Source: Vibrio penaeicida
Lineage (GTDB): Bacteria > Pseudomonadota > Gammaproteobacteria > Enterobacterales > Vibrionaceae
DNA length: 64,000 nucleotides
Reading direction: 5' to 3'
Assembly (NCBI RefSeq): GCF_002933855.1
Contig: NZ_BFAQ01000031.1
Coordinates: forward strand, 62,001 to 126,000
Part shown: positions 32,853 to 40,507 of the stretch, piece after piece
Layout: each line of letters starts with the position of its first letter
Position numbering within the stretch: the stretch's first letter is position 1
Notes under the pieces: model-generated
Databases searched by the model: none
The model's input: only the letters and a program-made list of their open reading frames with translations
What the model was told of the DNA's origin: nothing
Position numbers and translations under genes: made by a program

Positions 32853-33497
32853 TTAGATCTTCACCATTCTTAAAATGGTTTCAACGTTAAATGCCAATCG
32901 TTCTTTTAACGCTTTGTCGGCCATTAAATCCCGATCAAACAAAATGGATCCAGTGTAACGGTTGGTGAAATAGTAATAGCTGACAGCAGCAATTGTGATG
33001 ATAAGCTGCACTGGGTCGACGCCTTCTCGGAAAACTCCCGATTTCACGCCGCGTTTCAGAATGTCTTGTATCATTGAAACAAACGGGTCGCGCAGCGATT
33101 CAATTACCTCTGAAGACTCTAGATGCACCGCTTTGTGCAAATTCTCACTGTTTACTAAGGTCAGAAATTCAGGGTTATCTAAATAGTATCGCCAAGTGAA
33201 TTCAACTAAGACTGTTAGTGCTTTTTCTGGCTCCATTTCTTCAAGATGTAAAGCGCGTTCAGCTTTACGAATGTCGAAATATGCCTGTTCTAGTACCGCC
33301 TTAAAGAGTTTTTGCTTGCCGCCAAAATAGTGGTAGATCATGCGTTTATTGGTTTCTGAGCGTTCCGAGATTTCATCGACACGCGCTCCAGCATATCCAT
33401 TTTGAGCAAACTCATATTTTGCAGCCTGAAGAATACGTTCTTTAGTGGCTTCACTGTCTCTTTGATGAATCGGTTTCTTTGCTTTCTGGTTCGCCAC
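32853..33497 (-). CDS. TetR-family regulator of the catabolic cluster
   Basis: 214 residues from a GTG at 33497 (CGGGAA about 8 nt upstream). A longer in-frame version to 33575 would start at TTG and contain operator 4 inside its coding sequence, so it was rejected. The N-terminal HTH is clear (RILQAAKYEFAQNGYAGARV, then RSETNKRMIYHYF), and the C-terminal ligand domain is helical, of the TetR C-terminal type seen near catabolic genes. With ten matching palindromes at the cluster's promoters, it is the obvious binder and probably a repressor relieved by an acyl-CoA or another pathway compound. The effector is unknown. Confidence 0.9.
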   Translation of the reverse strand: MANQKAKKPIHQRDSEATKERILQAAKYEFAQNGYAGARVDEISERSETNKRMIYHYFGGKQKLFKAVLEQAYFDIRKAERALHLEEMEPEKALTVLVEFTWRYYLDNPEFLTLVNSENLHKAVHLESSEVIESLRDPFVSMIQDILKRGVKSGVFREGVDPVQLIITIAAVSYYYFTNRYTGSILFDRDLMADKALKERLAFNVETILRMVKI

Positions 33498-33550
33498 AAT
33501 TTGTTCCCGTTGGTTGTTTTGACCTTGATGCACAGACGCGTGCAATAAAG

Positions 33551-33564
33551 TAACTATATATTTA
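33551..33564. promoter_or_regulatory. TetR-regulon operator 4, autoregulatory (TAACTA TA TATTTA)
   Basis: 53 bp upstream of the chosen tetR start and on its promoter side, with one mismatch. It is the site expected for autorepression. Confidence 0.7.
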
Positions 33565-33672
33565 CTCACCTGCAACTGCTAATAAAAACAGTGCGATCTT
33601 TCTAGGCTTTTTGCGTAACTCATGGTGCTTCGTCACACAAATAACAGTTGAAAATTTAACCATTCAATTATA

Positions 33673-33686
33673 TAACTAAATAGTTA
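33673..33686. promoter_or_regulatory. TetR-regulon operator 5 (TAACTA AA TAGTTA)
   Basis: A perfect copy 69 bp upstream of the GMC dehydrogenase start. Together with operator 4 it brackets the divergent tetR/GMC promoter region. Confidence 0.85.
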
Positions 33687-33755
33687 CTTGGTGTCGCTGC
33701 TTTTAAGTTAAGGACAACTAGGCACCAGAAAGACCCTAAAATTTAAGGATGAAAG

Positions 33756-35351
33756 ATGTACGATTATCTCATCATCGGTGGCGGCTCGGCAGGGTGTGTT
33801 TTAGCATCTCGACTCACTGAAGATCCCAACAATCGCGTTCTGCTATTGGAAGCCGGACCTGTCGATAAAGACATGTATATCCATATGCCAATAGGCTTTT
33901 TCAAAACCACTAAAGGTCCATTGGTTTGGGACTACTTCACCAAACCAACAGAGCATCTCTCTAATCGCTCTATTGTGTACCCCCAAGGAAAAGTCATTGG
34001 TGGTGGGAGCTCGGTTAACGCGCAAGTTTTTACTCGCGGCTGCCCAGAAGATTACGATCGTTGGGCAAACGAAAACGGATGCGCTGGTTGGTCCTATGAA
34101 GACGTTAAGCCCTATTTTGTTCGATCAGAATCTAACCAAATCTTTGCCAATGAACATCACGGCACGGAGGGACCTTTATCGGTATCTAACCTTATCTACA
34201 AAGATCCTCTATCTCATACGTTTATCCGCAGTGCCCAGCAAGCTGGGCTGCCCTACAACCCCGATTTTAACGATGGCAAACAAGCCGGAGCAGGGTTTTA
34301 CCAAGTGACGCAAAAAGATGGCAAACGGTGCAGCGCTGCGGTTGGGTATTTGTCGCCAGCGCTAAAGCGCTCAAACCTCACGGTCATTACGGGATGTATG
34401 GTTCATAAGCTGCTGTTCGAAGGCAAATCTGCTGTTGGAGTGGAGTGCGAACATGAGGGAGCGAAACATACTTACAAAGCCAATCAGGAGGTGATTCTTG
34501 CTGCCGGAGCTATTGCGTCGCCAAAACTTTTGATGCTCAGTGGAGTGGGCGATCCAGCATGGTTGAAAGATCATGGTATCGATGTTGTTCATGAATCTTT
34601 GGGGGTAGGAAAAAACCTGCAAGATCATTATGACATCGATACGATTCATGAGTTGAACGGCCCATACAGCATGGAGCGTTACAACAAACCACTGAGTAAA
34701 TTGATGGTGGCTTTGCAGTATCTGATTTTTAAAACAGGACCTGTGACTTCCAATATCGCAGAAGCGGGTGCATTTTGGTGGGGAGATAAAGAGCAAAAAA
34801 CACCGGATATTCAATTTCACTTTCTGCCCGGTGCAGGAGTTGAAGCGGGGATTCCTGAAGTACCATCCGGTTACGGCGTGACTCTGAACTTCTATCAGCT
34901 AAGACCGCGAAGCCGTGGCACCGTTGAGTTAGCCAGCACCAACCCGGCGGATAATCCTATTGTGAACACGAACCATATGTCTGACCCCTACGACGTCCAA
35001 GTTGCGATAGAAGGGGTCAAGCTATGCCGAAATATGATCAATCAACAGGCTTTTAGCGATCTAATAGAGCGTGAGCATTTTCCCGGAACCCAAGTTGAAA
35101 CCGACGAGCAAATAATCCAGTTTTGTCGTGAGCATGGTCGAACGGCTTACCACCCCGTAGGGACTTGTAAAATGGGGGCGGACGATGACGTTATGGCAGT
35201 GGTCGACACTCAATTACGAGTCAAAGGGCTTAATAACCTCCGTGTGATTGATGCGTCCGTTATTCCAACGATAGTGAGCTCAAATACCAATGCTGCGGCG
35301 ATCATGGTGGCAGAAAAGGGCGCAGACTTAGTGTTGGAAAAAAGCGTCTAG
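33756..35351 (+). CDS. GMC-family FAD alcohol dehydrogenase (choline-dehydrogenase-like)
   Basis: 531 residues. The FAD motif GGGSAGCVLASRL is at about 8-20, the first GMC signature is GKVIGGGSSVNAQVFTRG, the second is GAIASPKLLMLSGVG, and the C-terminal active-site His-Asn pair lies in AYHPVGTCKMG and SSNTNAAA. The enzyme oxidises a primary alcohol to an aldehyde and passes electrons to a quinone or other acceptor. In this regulon the aldehyde would go to the aldehyde dehydrogenase at 45.4 kb. True choline dehydrogenase is possible, but no other betaine genes are present. It is divergent from tetR, with its own perfect operator. Confidence 0.92.
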   Translation: MYDYLIIGGGSAGCVLASRLTEDPNNRVLLLEAGPVDKDMYIHMPIGFFKTTKGPLVWDYFTKPTEHLSNRSIVYPQGKVIGGGSSVNAQVFTRGCPEDYDRWANENGCAGWSYEDVKPYFVRSESNQIFANEHHGTEGPLSVSNLIYKDPLSHTFIRSAQQAGLPYNPDFNDGKQAGAGFYQVTQKDGKRCSAAVGYLSPALKRSNLTVITGCMVHKLLFEGKSAVGVECEHEGAKHTYKANQEVILAAGAIASPKLLMLSGVGDPAWLKDHGIDVVHESLGVGKNLQDHYDIDTIHELNGPYSMERYNKPLSKLMVALQYLIFKTGPVTSNIAEAGAFWWGDKEQKTPDIQFHFLPGAGVEAGIPEVPSGYGVTLNFYQLRPRSRGTVELASTNPADNPIVNTNHMSDPYDVQVAIEGVKLCRNMINQQAFSDLIEREHFPGTQVETDEQIIQFCREHGRTAYHPVGTCKMGADDDVMAVVDTQLRVKGLNNLRVIDASVIPTIVSSNTNAAAIMVAEKGADLVLEKSV

Positions 35352-35386
35352 TTTATTAGATGCTTCTTATTTGAATTTTTATTAAC

Positions 35387-35400
35387 TAACTAGTTGGTTA
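35387..35400. promoter_or_regulatory. TetR-regulon operator 6 (TAACTA GT TGGTTA)
   Basis: 17 bp upstream of the CoA-transferase ATG, one mismatch. A second overlapping half-site register (TAACTA at 35383) makes a composite site. Confidence 0.75.
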
Positions 35401-35417
35401 TTTGTCTTGGAGTAAGC

Positions 35418-36944
35418 ATGGAGCATGTAGGGAAATTAAAACAATTACAAATGGGAGAAGTAGCTCCATTGATATTTGATGGAGCCACCATCGCGCTGTG
35501 TGGCTCTGGTGGTGGTTTGCTGGAAGCGGACGCATTATTTAAAGAGTTAGAGCAAAGTTTCTTGGCAACAGGGCACCCAAAAGATCTCACATTAGTCCAT
35601 GTTTTAGGGATCGGCGACGCTCAGGAAAAGGGGCTTCAACGTTTCGCCCACAAAGGAATGGTCAAACGTGTAATAGGTGCACATTGGAGCTGGGCACCCA
35701 ACATGCAGGCGCTTTGCCGTAATAACGATATTGAAGCGTATACCTTTCCTGCCGGGGTGATCTCAGGGGTGTTGCGTGAAACAGGCGCAGGTCGCCCCGG
35801 CTTTTTTACTAAGGTCGGGTTAGGTACGTTTGTCGACCCCGAACACGGTGGTGGAAAAAGCAATGAAGTGACCAAACAAGAGCTGGTGGAAAAGCTTAAT
35901 GTAGATGGGGAAGACATTTTGCACTTCAAACCCATCAGGGTCGATTTCAGTTTTATACGCGGTAGCATTGTCGATAACAACGGTAACCTTTCTACCCGAC
36001 ATGAACCCGTTGATCTTGATGCTTATACGATGGCGTTAGCTGCCCATAACTGTGGTGGCAAGGTGATTGCCCAAGTCAAAAGTTTAACCGACTCACCCAT
36101 ATTACCCGCGAGAGCCGTCACTATACCGGGCATTATTCTCGATCATGTCTTCGTCGAGCCCAGCCAAGAGCAGTGCCGAATATCAGAATATGATCCATCC
36201 ATTAGTGGGGAGCAATGGAGCCACGGAAATGGCAGCAATCCCGAACCAAGTGAGCTTCCATTCGGGATTCGTTTGTATATTTGTGAGCGAGCAGCGGATG
36301 AAATAAAAAATGCGCGTTCTGCAAATTTTGGTTTTGGTATATCTGGGGGTATCCCGGCAGTATTGGCAAAGCGTGGAATACGCTATTGGGGAACCGTCGA
36401 ACAGGGTATTCATAATGGCGACATGCTCGATGGAGAAATGTTTGGTGCGGCGAGAAACCCTCAAGTCATTATGAGCTCGCCAGAGCAATTCGACTTTTTT
36501 ACCGGTGGCGGTATCGATATCACTTTTCTTGGTATGGGTGAAGTAGACCGAGAAGGGAATGTGAATGTGTCCAAAATTGGCGACAATCTCGTTGGTCCCG
36601 GTGGTTTTATCGACATCACATCTGGCGCTCAAAAAGTGGTGTTTTGTGGCACTTTCGAAGCCAAAGGGCTGAAAGTCCGCAAAGACGCCGAAGACAAATT
36701 GAGCATCGACCAATATGGCAGTGTGCCTAAAGTGGTAGAGGAAGTGAGCCACATAACGTTCAGCGGAAAGCAGGCTTTTAAAAATGGGCAAGAGGTCGTC
36801 TATGTTACCGAACGTGCGGTATTTAAACTCACGGAACAAGGGCTGACGTTGATTGAATTAGCCAAAGGCACCGACTTAAAGAAAGACGTTCTCGACCGGT
36901 TGCCTTTCAAACCAACCATTGCATTGGAGAGCGAAAATGCGTGA
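35418..36944 (+). CDS. Class I CoA-transferase, YdiF/propionate CoA-transferase type (fused subunits)
   Basis: 508 residues from the ATG at 35418 (GGAG 7 nt upstream); an earlier TTG overlaps operator 6. Alpha and beta parts are fused, as in YdiF and propionate CoA-transferase. The N-terminal part has SGGGLLEAD and GVISGVLRETGAGRPG; the catalytic Glu is in GTVEQGIHNGD, followed by GGGIDITFLGMGEVD. It moves CoA from acetyl- or succinyl-CoA to a carboxylate. Here it would activate the acid made from the imported compound for the acyl-CoA dehydrogenase. The last 8 nt overlap the TIM-barrel gene. Confidence 0.93.
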   Translation: MEHVGKLKQLQMGEVAPLIFDGATIALCGSGGGLLEADALFKELEQSFLATGHPKDLTLVHVLGIGDAQEKGLQRFAHKGMVKRVIGAHWSWAPNMQALCRNNDIEAYTFPAGVISGVLRETGAGRPGFFTKVGLGTFVDPEHGGGKSNEVTKQELVEKLNVDGEDILHFKPIRVDFSFIRGSIVDNNGNLSTRHEPVDLDAYTMALAAHNCGGKVIAQVKSLTDSPILPARAVTIPGIILDHVFVEPSQEQCRISEYDPSISGEQWSHGNGSNPEPSELPFGIRLYICERAADEIKNARSANFGFGISGGIPAVLAKRGIRYWGTVEQGIHNGDMLDGEMFGAARNPQVIMSSPEQFDFFTGGGIDITFLGMGEVDREGNVNVSKIGDNLVGPGGFIDITSGAQKVVFCGTFEAKGLKVRKDAEDKLSIDQYGSVPKVVEEVSHITFSGKQAFKNGQEVVYVTERAVFKLTEQGLTLIELAKGTDLKKDVLDRLPFKPTIALESENA

Positions 36945-37791
36945 TTTTACGTCCAGTAAGAAAGCGTTAGCACTCAATACCGCAACGCTTGGACATAATG
37001 TGCCAGGCAAAGGTTTTGGTTGGAATACCGAGGAGCTTATCGACAACTGTGCAGAACTGGGCTTTTCAGGTATTACCTTTTGGCGTCAGGAATTCAATCA
37101 AAAACAAAGTTTAGACTCAGTAGGTAGAGCCGTTAGGGGAGCTGGCATGTCTGTGTCGGGATTATGCCGCTCCCCATTTTTTTGCGGCCCCTTTGCCCCA
37201 AATGAGCAACGAGTTAAGGATGACGTCAAACTCGCTATCGAGCAGACTGCGCAGCTTCAAGCTGAATGTTTGGTGATTCTTACCGGAGGCGTTCCTATCG
37301 GGTTGAAAGGCATCACCGCAGGATGGGGGCAGGTCGAATCCATTCTTGCACAGGCAGCGGAGTACGCCGCCCAGTGCGGAGTCAAACTGGCGTTAGAACC
37401 TTTACACCCAATGTACGGCGGCGATCGTTCTTGTATTGTGACCGTAAAAGATGCACTGACTATCTGCGAAAACGTGGGTGTGCAAAACCTAGGGATTGCC
37501 GTTGATGTATACCACGTGTGGTGGGATTCCCAGTTAGAAGCTTCACTAAAAGGCACAGACAAAGTGTTCTCCTTCCATCTGTGTGACTGGCTGGCTGAAA
37601 CTAAAGACCTGCTCCTGGACAGAGGCATGATGGGCGATGGCGTTGCAAACATCCAAGAGATCCGCCGAATCGTTGAAGATGTCGCTGGCTACCAAGGGTT
37701 ATGTGAAATCGAAATTTTCTCAGAATATTGGTGGAGCCAACATCCTAGGAAGGTGCTTGAAACTTGTGTCGATAGGTTTCGGTGTTGCTGA
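36937..37791 (+). CDS. Xylose-isomerase-like TIM-barrel protein (sugar phosphate isomerase/epimerase)
   Basis: 284 residues; the ATG at 36937 overlaps the CoA-transferase stop as ATGCGTGA, with GGAGAG upstream. The metal-site residues of the AP-endonuclease-2 / sugar isomerase barrel are visible: Glu in LALEPLHP, Asp and His in VDVYHVWW, His in FSFHLCDW and Glu in CEIEIFSEY. Such enzymes isomerise, epimerise or cleave keto-sugars or keto-glycosides at Mn or Zn. Its overlap with the CoA-transferase fixes it in the pathway. The reaction is open: isomerase, epimerase, dehydratase, or cleavage of a 3-keto glycoside are all known in the fold. Confidence 0.88.
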   Translation: MRDFTSSKKALALNTATLGHNVPGKGFGWNTEELIDNCAELGFSGITFWRQEFNQKQSLDSVGRAVRGAGMSVSGLCRSPFFCGPFAPNEQRVKDDVKLAIEQTAQLQAECLVILTGGVPIGLKGITAGWGQVESILAQAAEYAAQCGVKLALEPLHPMYGGDRSCIVTVKDALTICENVGVQNLGIAVDVYHVWWDSQLEASLKGTDKVFSFHLCDWLAETKDLLLDRGMMGDGVANIQEIRRIVEDVAGYQGLCEIEIFSEYWWSQHPRKVLETCVDRFRCC

Positions 37792-37823
37792 ACGCAGCGT
37801 TTACTCATTAATTAGGGAATAAA

Positions 37824-37982
37824 GTGAACCTATTAAACTTAGGTCAGTCATATAGAACTTCGATACAAAATAGCTCTATAATTCTGTTTTTAATGGGAAT
37901 ATTTAAAGTGCTGGATGAATTAAATTTAGCTTCTCAGGATTTAAGTCCAAATAAAAAAGTTCAAGACTGGAGCCGTTGCTGA
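37824..37982 (+). CDS. Possible 52-residue small protein
   Basis: A GTG-started frame 32 nt after the TIM-barrel stop, with AGGGAATAAA placed correctly upstream. It encodes a short protein with a hydrophobic stretch (SIILFLMGIF) and a polar C terminus ending QDWSRC. No family is recognised. It could be a small membrane protein at the end of the operon, the remnant of a longer gene, or chance; the ribosome site and codon pattern give only weak support. Confidence 0.25.
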   Translation: MNLLNLGQSYRTSIQNSSIILFLMGIFKVLDELNLASQDLSPNKKVQDWSRC

Positions 37983-38070
37983 GTAATTCATAATGCAGAG
38001 ACTATAGTGTTAGCACTTAACTGTTGGCGCTATCTTTATCCAATATTACATCGTCTCTGAGCACTGAATC

Positions 38071-38241
38071 CTATATCACAACCATCTTTCTCATACAGGC
38101 AATAATTGCGCTTTGTAGGTTTTTCTGACGCTAGTTATCGCTCATAAGTTGCCGTGAAAGCATGGGTTTACGTGGTATGGCTAACATATTCGCCATCTAT
38201 AGAAGCGTTCCCACGTGAGCCCGACCACCTCCCACAGAGAT
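38071..38241 (-). pseudogene. IS110-family transposase C-terminal remnant
   Basis: On the minus strand the frame directly after the Rrf2 stop reads GGGRAHVGTLL, stop, MANMLAIPRKP, then stop, then SAIIACMRKMVVI and a final stop. This matches the C-terminal Transposase_20 signature of IS110/IS1111 elements as I know it (GGR-x-x-VR-x-x-LYMA...ACMRK), with the Tyr of LYMA turned into a stop. About 57 codons with two internal stops remain; neither element end was found. The remnant is in frame with, and abuts, the Rrf2 gene, so the end of that gene may derive from it. Confidence 0.72.
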
Positions 38242-38679
38242 TTAATTGGGATGGCAATTTAGCGCTTTCATAATTTTGGGTCTTACAACAGTATCCATAT
38301 CAGCAACACTGATCGATTCTAAATGCGCTAGCAGTGAGCTTTCGGCTTCCAAATAGAATTCATTGATATAGTTTCCTAGTATGTTCGATACTGGCTCTGC
38401 ACCAGCAGGGTGCCGCGCGAACAGTTCAATGTTTTGAGATGCCGCTTCATAGACTTCTCTCAAATTAATGCTTGAAGCAGGGCGTGCAAGGCGGCTACCA
38501 CCATTCGCTCCTCTCTTCGTATCGACTAACCCGGATTGGTTTAATCGGACCAATACTCTTCTAAGGACGACAGGACTAGTTCCGAAACTCGCGGCTAACA
38601 CGTTGGATGAAACTAGCTCGCCGTCATTAGAGGTAAGAAAGCCAACAATGTGAAGCCCTATAGCAAAATCAATATTCAT
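38242..38679 (-). CDS. Rrf2-family regulator (YwnA-like)
   Basis: 145 residues. The winged-helix N terminus is typical: AIGLHIVGFLTSN, the recognition helix SFGTSPVVLRRVLVRL, and the wing VDTKRGANGGSRLARP. The Fe-S cysteine cluster of IscR/NsrR is absent (only one Cys near the end), so it belongs with YwnA-like members that sense by other means. It is divergent from a membrane protein gene, with direct repeats in between. Its last residues run into the IS110 remnant, so its C terminus may be altered. Confidence 0.88.
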   Translation of the reverse strand: MNIDFAIGLHIVGFLTSNDGELVSSNVLAASFGTSPVVLRRVLVRLNQSGLVDTKRGANGGSRLARPASSINLREVYEAASQNIELFARHPAGAEPVSNILGNYINEFYLEAESSLLAHLESISVADMDTVVRPKIMKALNCHPN

Positions 38680-38682
38680 ATT

Positions 38683-38729
38683 TTAATTGTAACCATATAG
38701 GTTGCATTATCGATATCTTAATTGTAACC
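38683..38729. promoter_or_regulatory. Candidate Rrf2 operator region
   Basis: The 12-bp direct repeat TTAATTGTAACC occurs at 38683-38694 and 38718-38729, and TGTAACC/GGTTGCA forms an inverted repeat at 38688-38706. It lies in the short divergent promoter between Rrf2 and the membrane protein gene. Confidence 0.6.
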
Positions 38730-38760
38730 TTTTTAGTATCTTTTAAGGAAGGAACAAGTT

Positions 38761-39192
38761 ATGAAAACATCGATGTTGTTAAAAATATCCGCCGTTCTGT
38801 GGGTGGTTTGGGGGCTAGTTCATATATTCGCTGGCGTTGTAGTCATGAGTAACGAGACCCCTGCCGCCGTTCAGGCTGTTGCGGACGGTGTCAGCACAGG
38901 CTTGCTTGATGCGACATACCCTGATGCGGCTGGTGCAATTATCAACCAGCACGGTTGGAATTTGGCTTGGTTTGGCATAGTAACCGTTGTCGGTGCTGTG
39001 TTTATTTGGCGCAACAATGCCACCGCTATTTTTGTTTCAGCACTTGTAGGTGGCATGGCTGATCTGGGGTATTTCATCTTCTTGGATTTAGGTGGTTACG
39101 TAAATTTTGTTCCAGGAACAATTATGACCGTGGTTTCTGCATTAGCGATAGTTTTAAGCATTACTGCTTACTTCAAAAAAGAGAGCGAGTAA
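38761..39192 (+). CDS. Four-TM membrane protein under the Rrf2 regulator
   Basis: 143 residues with four hydrophobic helices (about 7-28, 60-80, 84-102 and 112-135) and short loops; GGAAGGAAC precedes the ATG. The second periplasmic loop contains the LDATYPDAAG segment. No enzyme motif is seen. The divergent Rrf2 gene and shared repeats suggest it is the regulator's target. It has no TetR operator and appears not to belong to the catabolic regulon. Confidence 0.75.
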   Translation: MKTSMLLKISAVLWVVWGLVHIFAGVVVMSNETPAAVQAVADGVSTGLLDATYPDAAGAIINQHGWNLAWFGIVTVVGAVFIWRNNATAIFVSALVGGMADLGYFIFLDLGGYVNFVPGTIMTVVSALAIVLSITAYFKKESE

Positions 39193-39284
39193 CTCTACTT
39201 TACTCTCCCCCGTTTTTGATAGGTAGCATGATTATTGTGGTAGTCTGACAATAACTTAAGCTGGTTGTGTGGCTATTGAGAAAG

Positions 39285-39503
39285 ATGAAACAGTCCATTG
39301 TCGGTTACCATAAAGATGAATTTGATGACTGGGTGGCCAAATTGCAATGCGGTCATTTTCAACACGTCCGGAATAAACCTCCTTTTATAAACAGGCCCTG
39401 GGTTGAAACGGAGACTGGTCGAGATTCTATGTTGGGCTACAAACTGAATTGTAAAAAATGCGATTTAGGTGAACCTAAAGATCGACTTAAGCCAGCTTGG
39501 TAG
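39285..39503 (+). CDS. DUF3565 family protein
   Basis: 72 residues from the ATG at 39285 (GAGAAAG upstream). MKQSIVGYHKDEFDDWVA, CGHFQHVRNKPPF and a pair Cys-x-x-Cys (NCKKCD) match the small DUF3565 proteins; the CGHxQH plus CxxC pattern suggests a bound metal. The function is unknown. It overlaps the long form of the next frame and precedes the NUDIX gene. Confidence 0.8.
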   Translation: MKQSIVGYHKDEFDDWVAKLQCGHFQHVRNKPPFINRPWVETETGRDSMLGYKLNCKKCDLGEPKDRLKPAW

Positions 39504-39550
39504 AATGGAAATTCAATCTCTTCGTTAGAACTTTAAAAGGATGTTATGTA

Positions 39551-39943
39551 TTGAAAGCACATGAATGCGTTTCCTTTATTATGCTGAATGGCTCAGAAGT
39601 ACTGTTAGAAAGGCGCAGTAAGCTGAAGGAAACTGACCCTAGTTTAATCGCGATACCTGGTGGTCATATAGAAGACGGTGAAACTCAAGTTCAGGCGTTA
39701 TTTCGAGAGGTCGAAGAGGAATTGAATGTTATCCCAAGTGAATACAAATATTTGTGTTCACTTTATCACCCCACGCAAGAATTACAGCTAATTCATTACT
39801 TCATCATAAACAGTTGGAAAGGCGATATGGTGGCTAAAGAAGCCGATGAAATTAAGTGGCACTTATTAGAATCGGCTCAAATCGACATCGCTGCTGATAG
39901 TATTGCGTTGAATGAAGTGAGACGAGTTAGTCGATACCTCTGA
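39551..39943 (+). CDS. NUDIX hydrolase
   Basis: About 130 residues. A TTG at 39551 is preferred because AAAGGA lies 9 nt upstream; a longer frame from 39497 overlaps the DUF3565 gene. The Nudix box is complete: GGHIEDGETQVQALFREVEEEL, given as Gly56-Glu78 in the long form with the RE-x-x-EE core. These enzymes cleave nucleoside diphosphates linked to another moiety, using Mg. It is probably a house-cleaning enzyme; no link to the neighbouring pathway is seen. Confidence 0.85.
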   Translation: MKAHECVSFIMLNGSEVLLERRSKLKETDPSLIAIPGGHIEDGETQVQALFREVEEELNVIPSEYKYLCSLYHPTQELQLIHYFIINSWKGDMVAKEADEIKWHLLESAQIDIAADSIALNEVRRVSRYL

Positions 39944-40086
39944 GTTCCGTTCTAACGCATCCTAGAACTTTAATTTTGTGTACCGACGACTGATGCAAAG
40001 GCAGGTGCATGTATGTATATCCTGATGGGATTGTTACAGCGCTTGGAAAAAGACAATTCGAGATTGATAAAAAAGGAAAGTCAGAA

Positions 40087-40452
40087 ATGAAGAATCCAGT
40101 TGGCTATTTTGAAATTCCTGTGCGAGACATTGATAGAGCCATAAAATTTTATGAGATCGTATTCGGTCATCAATTTGAACGAGCTGTAATTGATGGTAAT
40201 GAAATGGCAATTTTTTCATCCAACGATCAGTGGGAAGGAATCACCGGAGCCTTGGTTAAGGGAGAAAGCTATGTCCCTTCAAAAGACGGTTCACGGCTCT
40301 ATTTCAATGCAGAAAACATAGATGAAACGTTGAGTAAAGTGTTGTCTCATGGTGGCAAAGTTCTTTACCCAAAAACATCTATTGGAGAGTTAGGTTGGGT
40401 TGCCGAATTTGAGGACATAGAAGGTAACTGTATAGCACTTCACTCATCTTGA
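40087..40452 (+). CDS. VOC-family (glyoxalase-fold) protein
   Basis: 121 residues from the ATG at 40087 (AAGGAAAG upstream); a longer upstream frame lacks a site. The opening NPVGYFEIPVRDIDRAI and ending AEFEDIEGNCIALHS are typical of small VOC proteins, often labelled glyoxalase/bleomycin-resistance-like. It has two beta-alpha-beta-beta-beta modules. The substrate is unknown. It has no TetR operator and is not clearly part of the regulon. Confidence 0.82.
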   Translation: MKNPVGYFEIPVRDIDRAIKFYEIVFGHQFERAVIDGNEMAIFSSNDQWEGITGALVKGESYVPSKDGSRLYFNAENIDETLSKVLSHGGKVLYPKTSIGELGWVAEFEDIEGNCIALHSS

Positions 40453-40474
40453 ATTAGTGAGTAAAGGTTTAATC

Positions 40475-40501
40475 AGGCTTCGGCTCAGACAGCCGAAGCC
40501 T
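40475..40501. terminator. Strong hairpin between convergent genes
   Basis: A perfect 11-bp stem AGGCTTCGGCT/AGCCGAAGCCT with a 5-nt loop, between the VOC gene and ETF-QO. It has no long T-tract. Confidence 0.65.
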
Positions 40502-40507
40502 AGAGAG

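Larger units (their letters stand above)
37792..38241. other. 450-bp gap with a decayed insertion sequence
   Basis: Apart from the possible 52-residue ORF and the IS110 transposase remnant, this is non-coding AT-rich DNA. It marks the right end of the first half of the regulon. Confidence 0.6.

Noticed and set aside
33756..35351. Choline-to-betaine (bet) operon interpretation of the GMC gene and ALDH
   Set aside because: No betI-type neighbour or choline transporter; the ALDH is 10 kb away and the regulon contains CoA and sugar-type genes.
36183..36839. 218-codon minus-strand ORF inside the CoA-transferase gene
   Set aside because: Antisense shadow; the plus-strand CoA-transferase motifs are intact.
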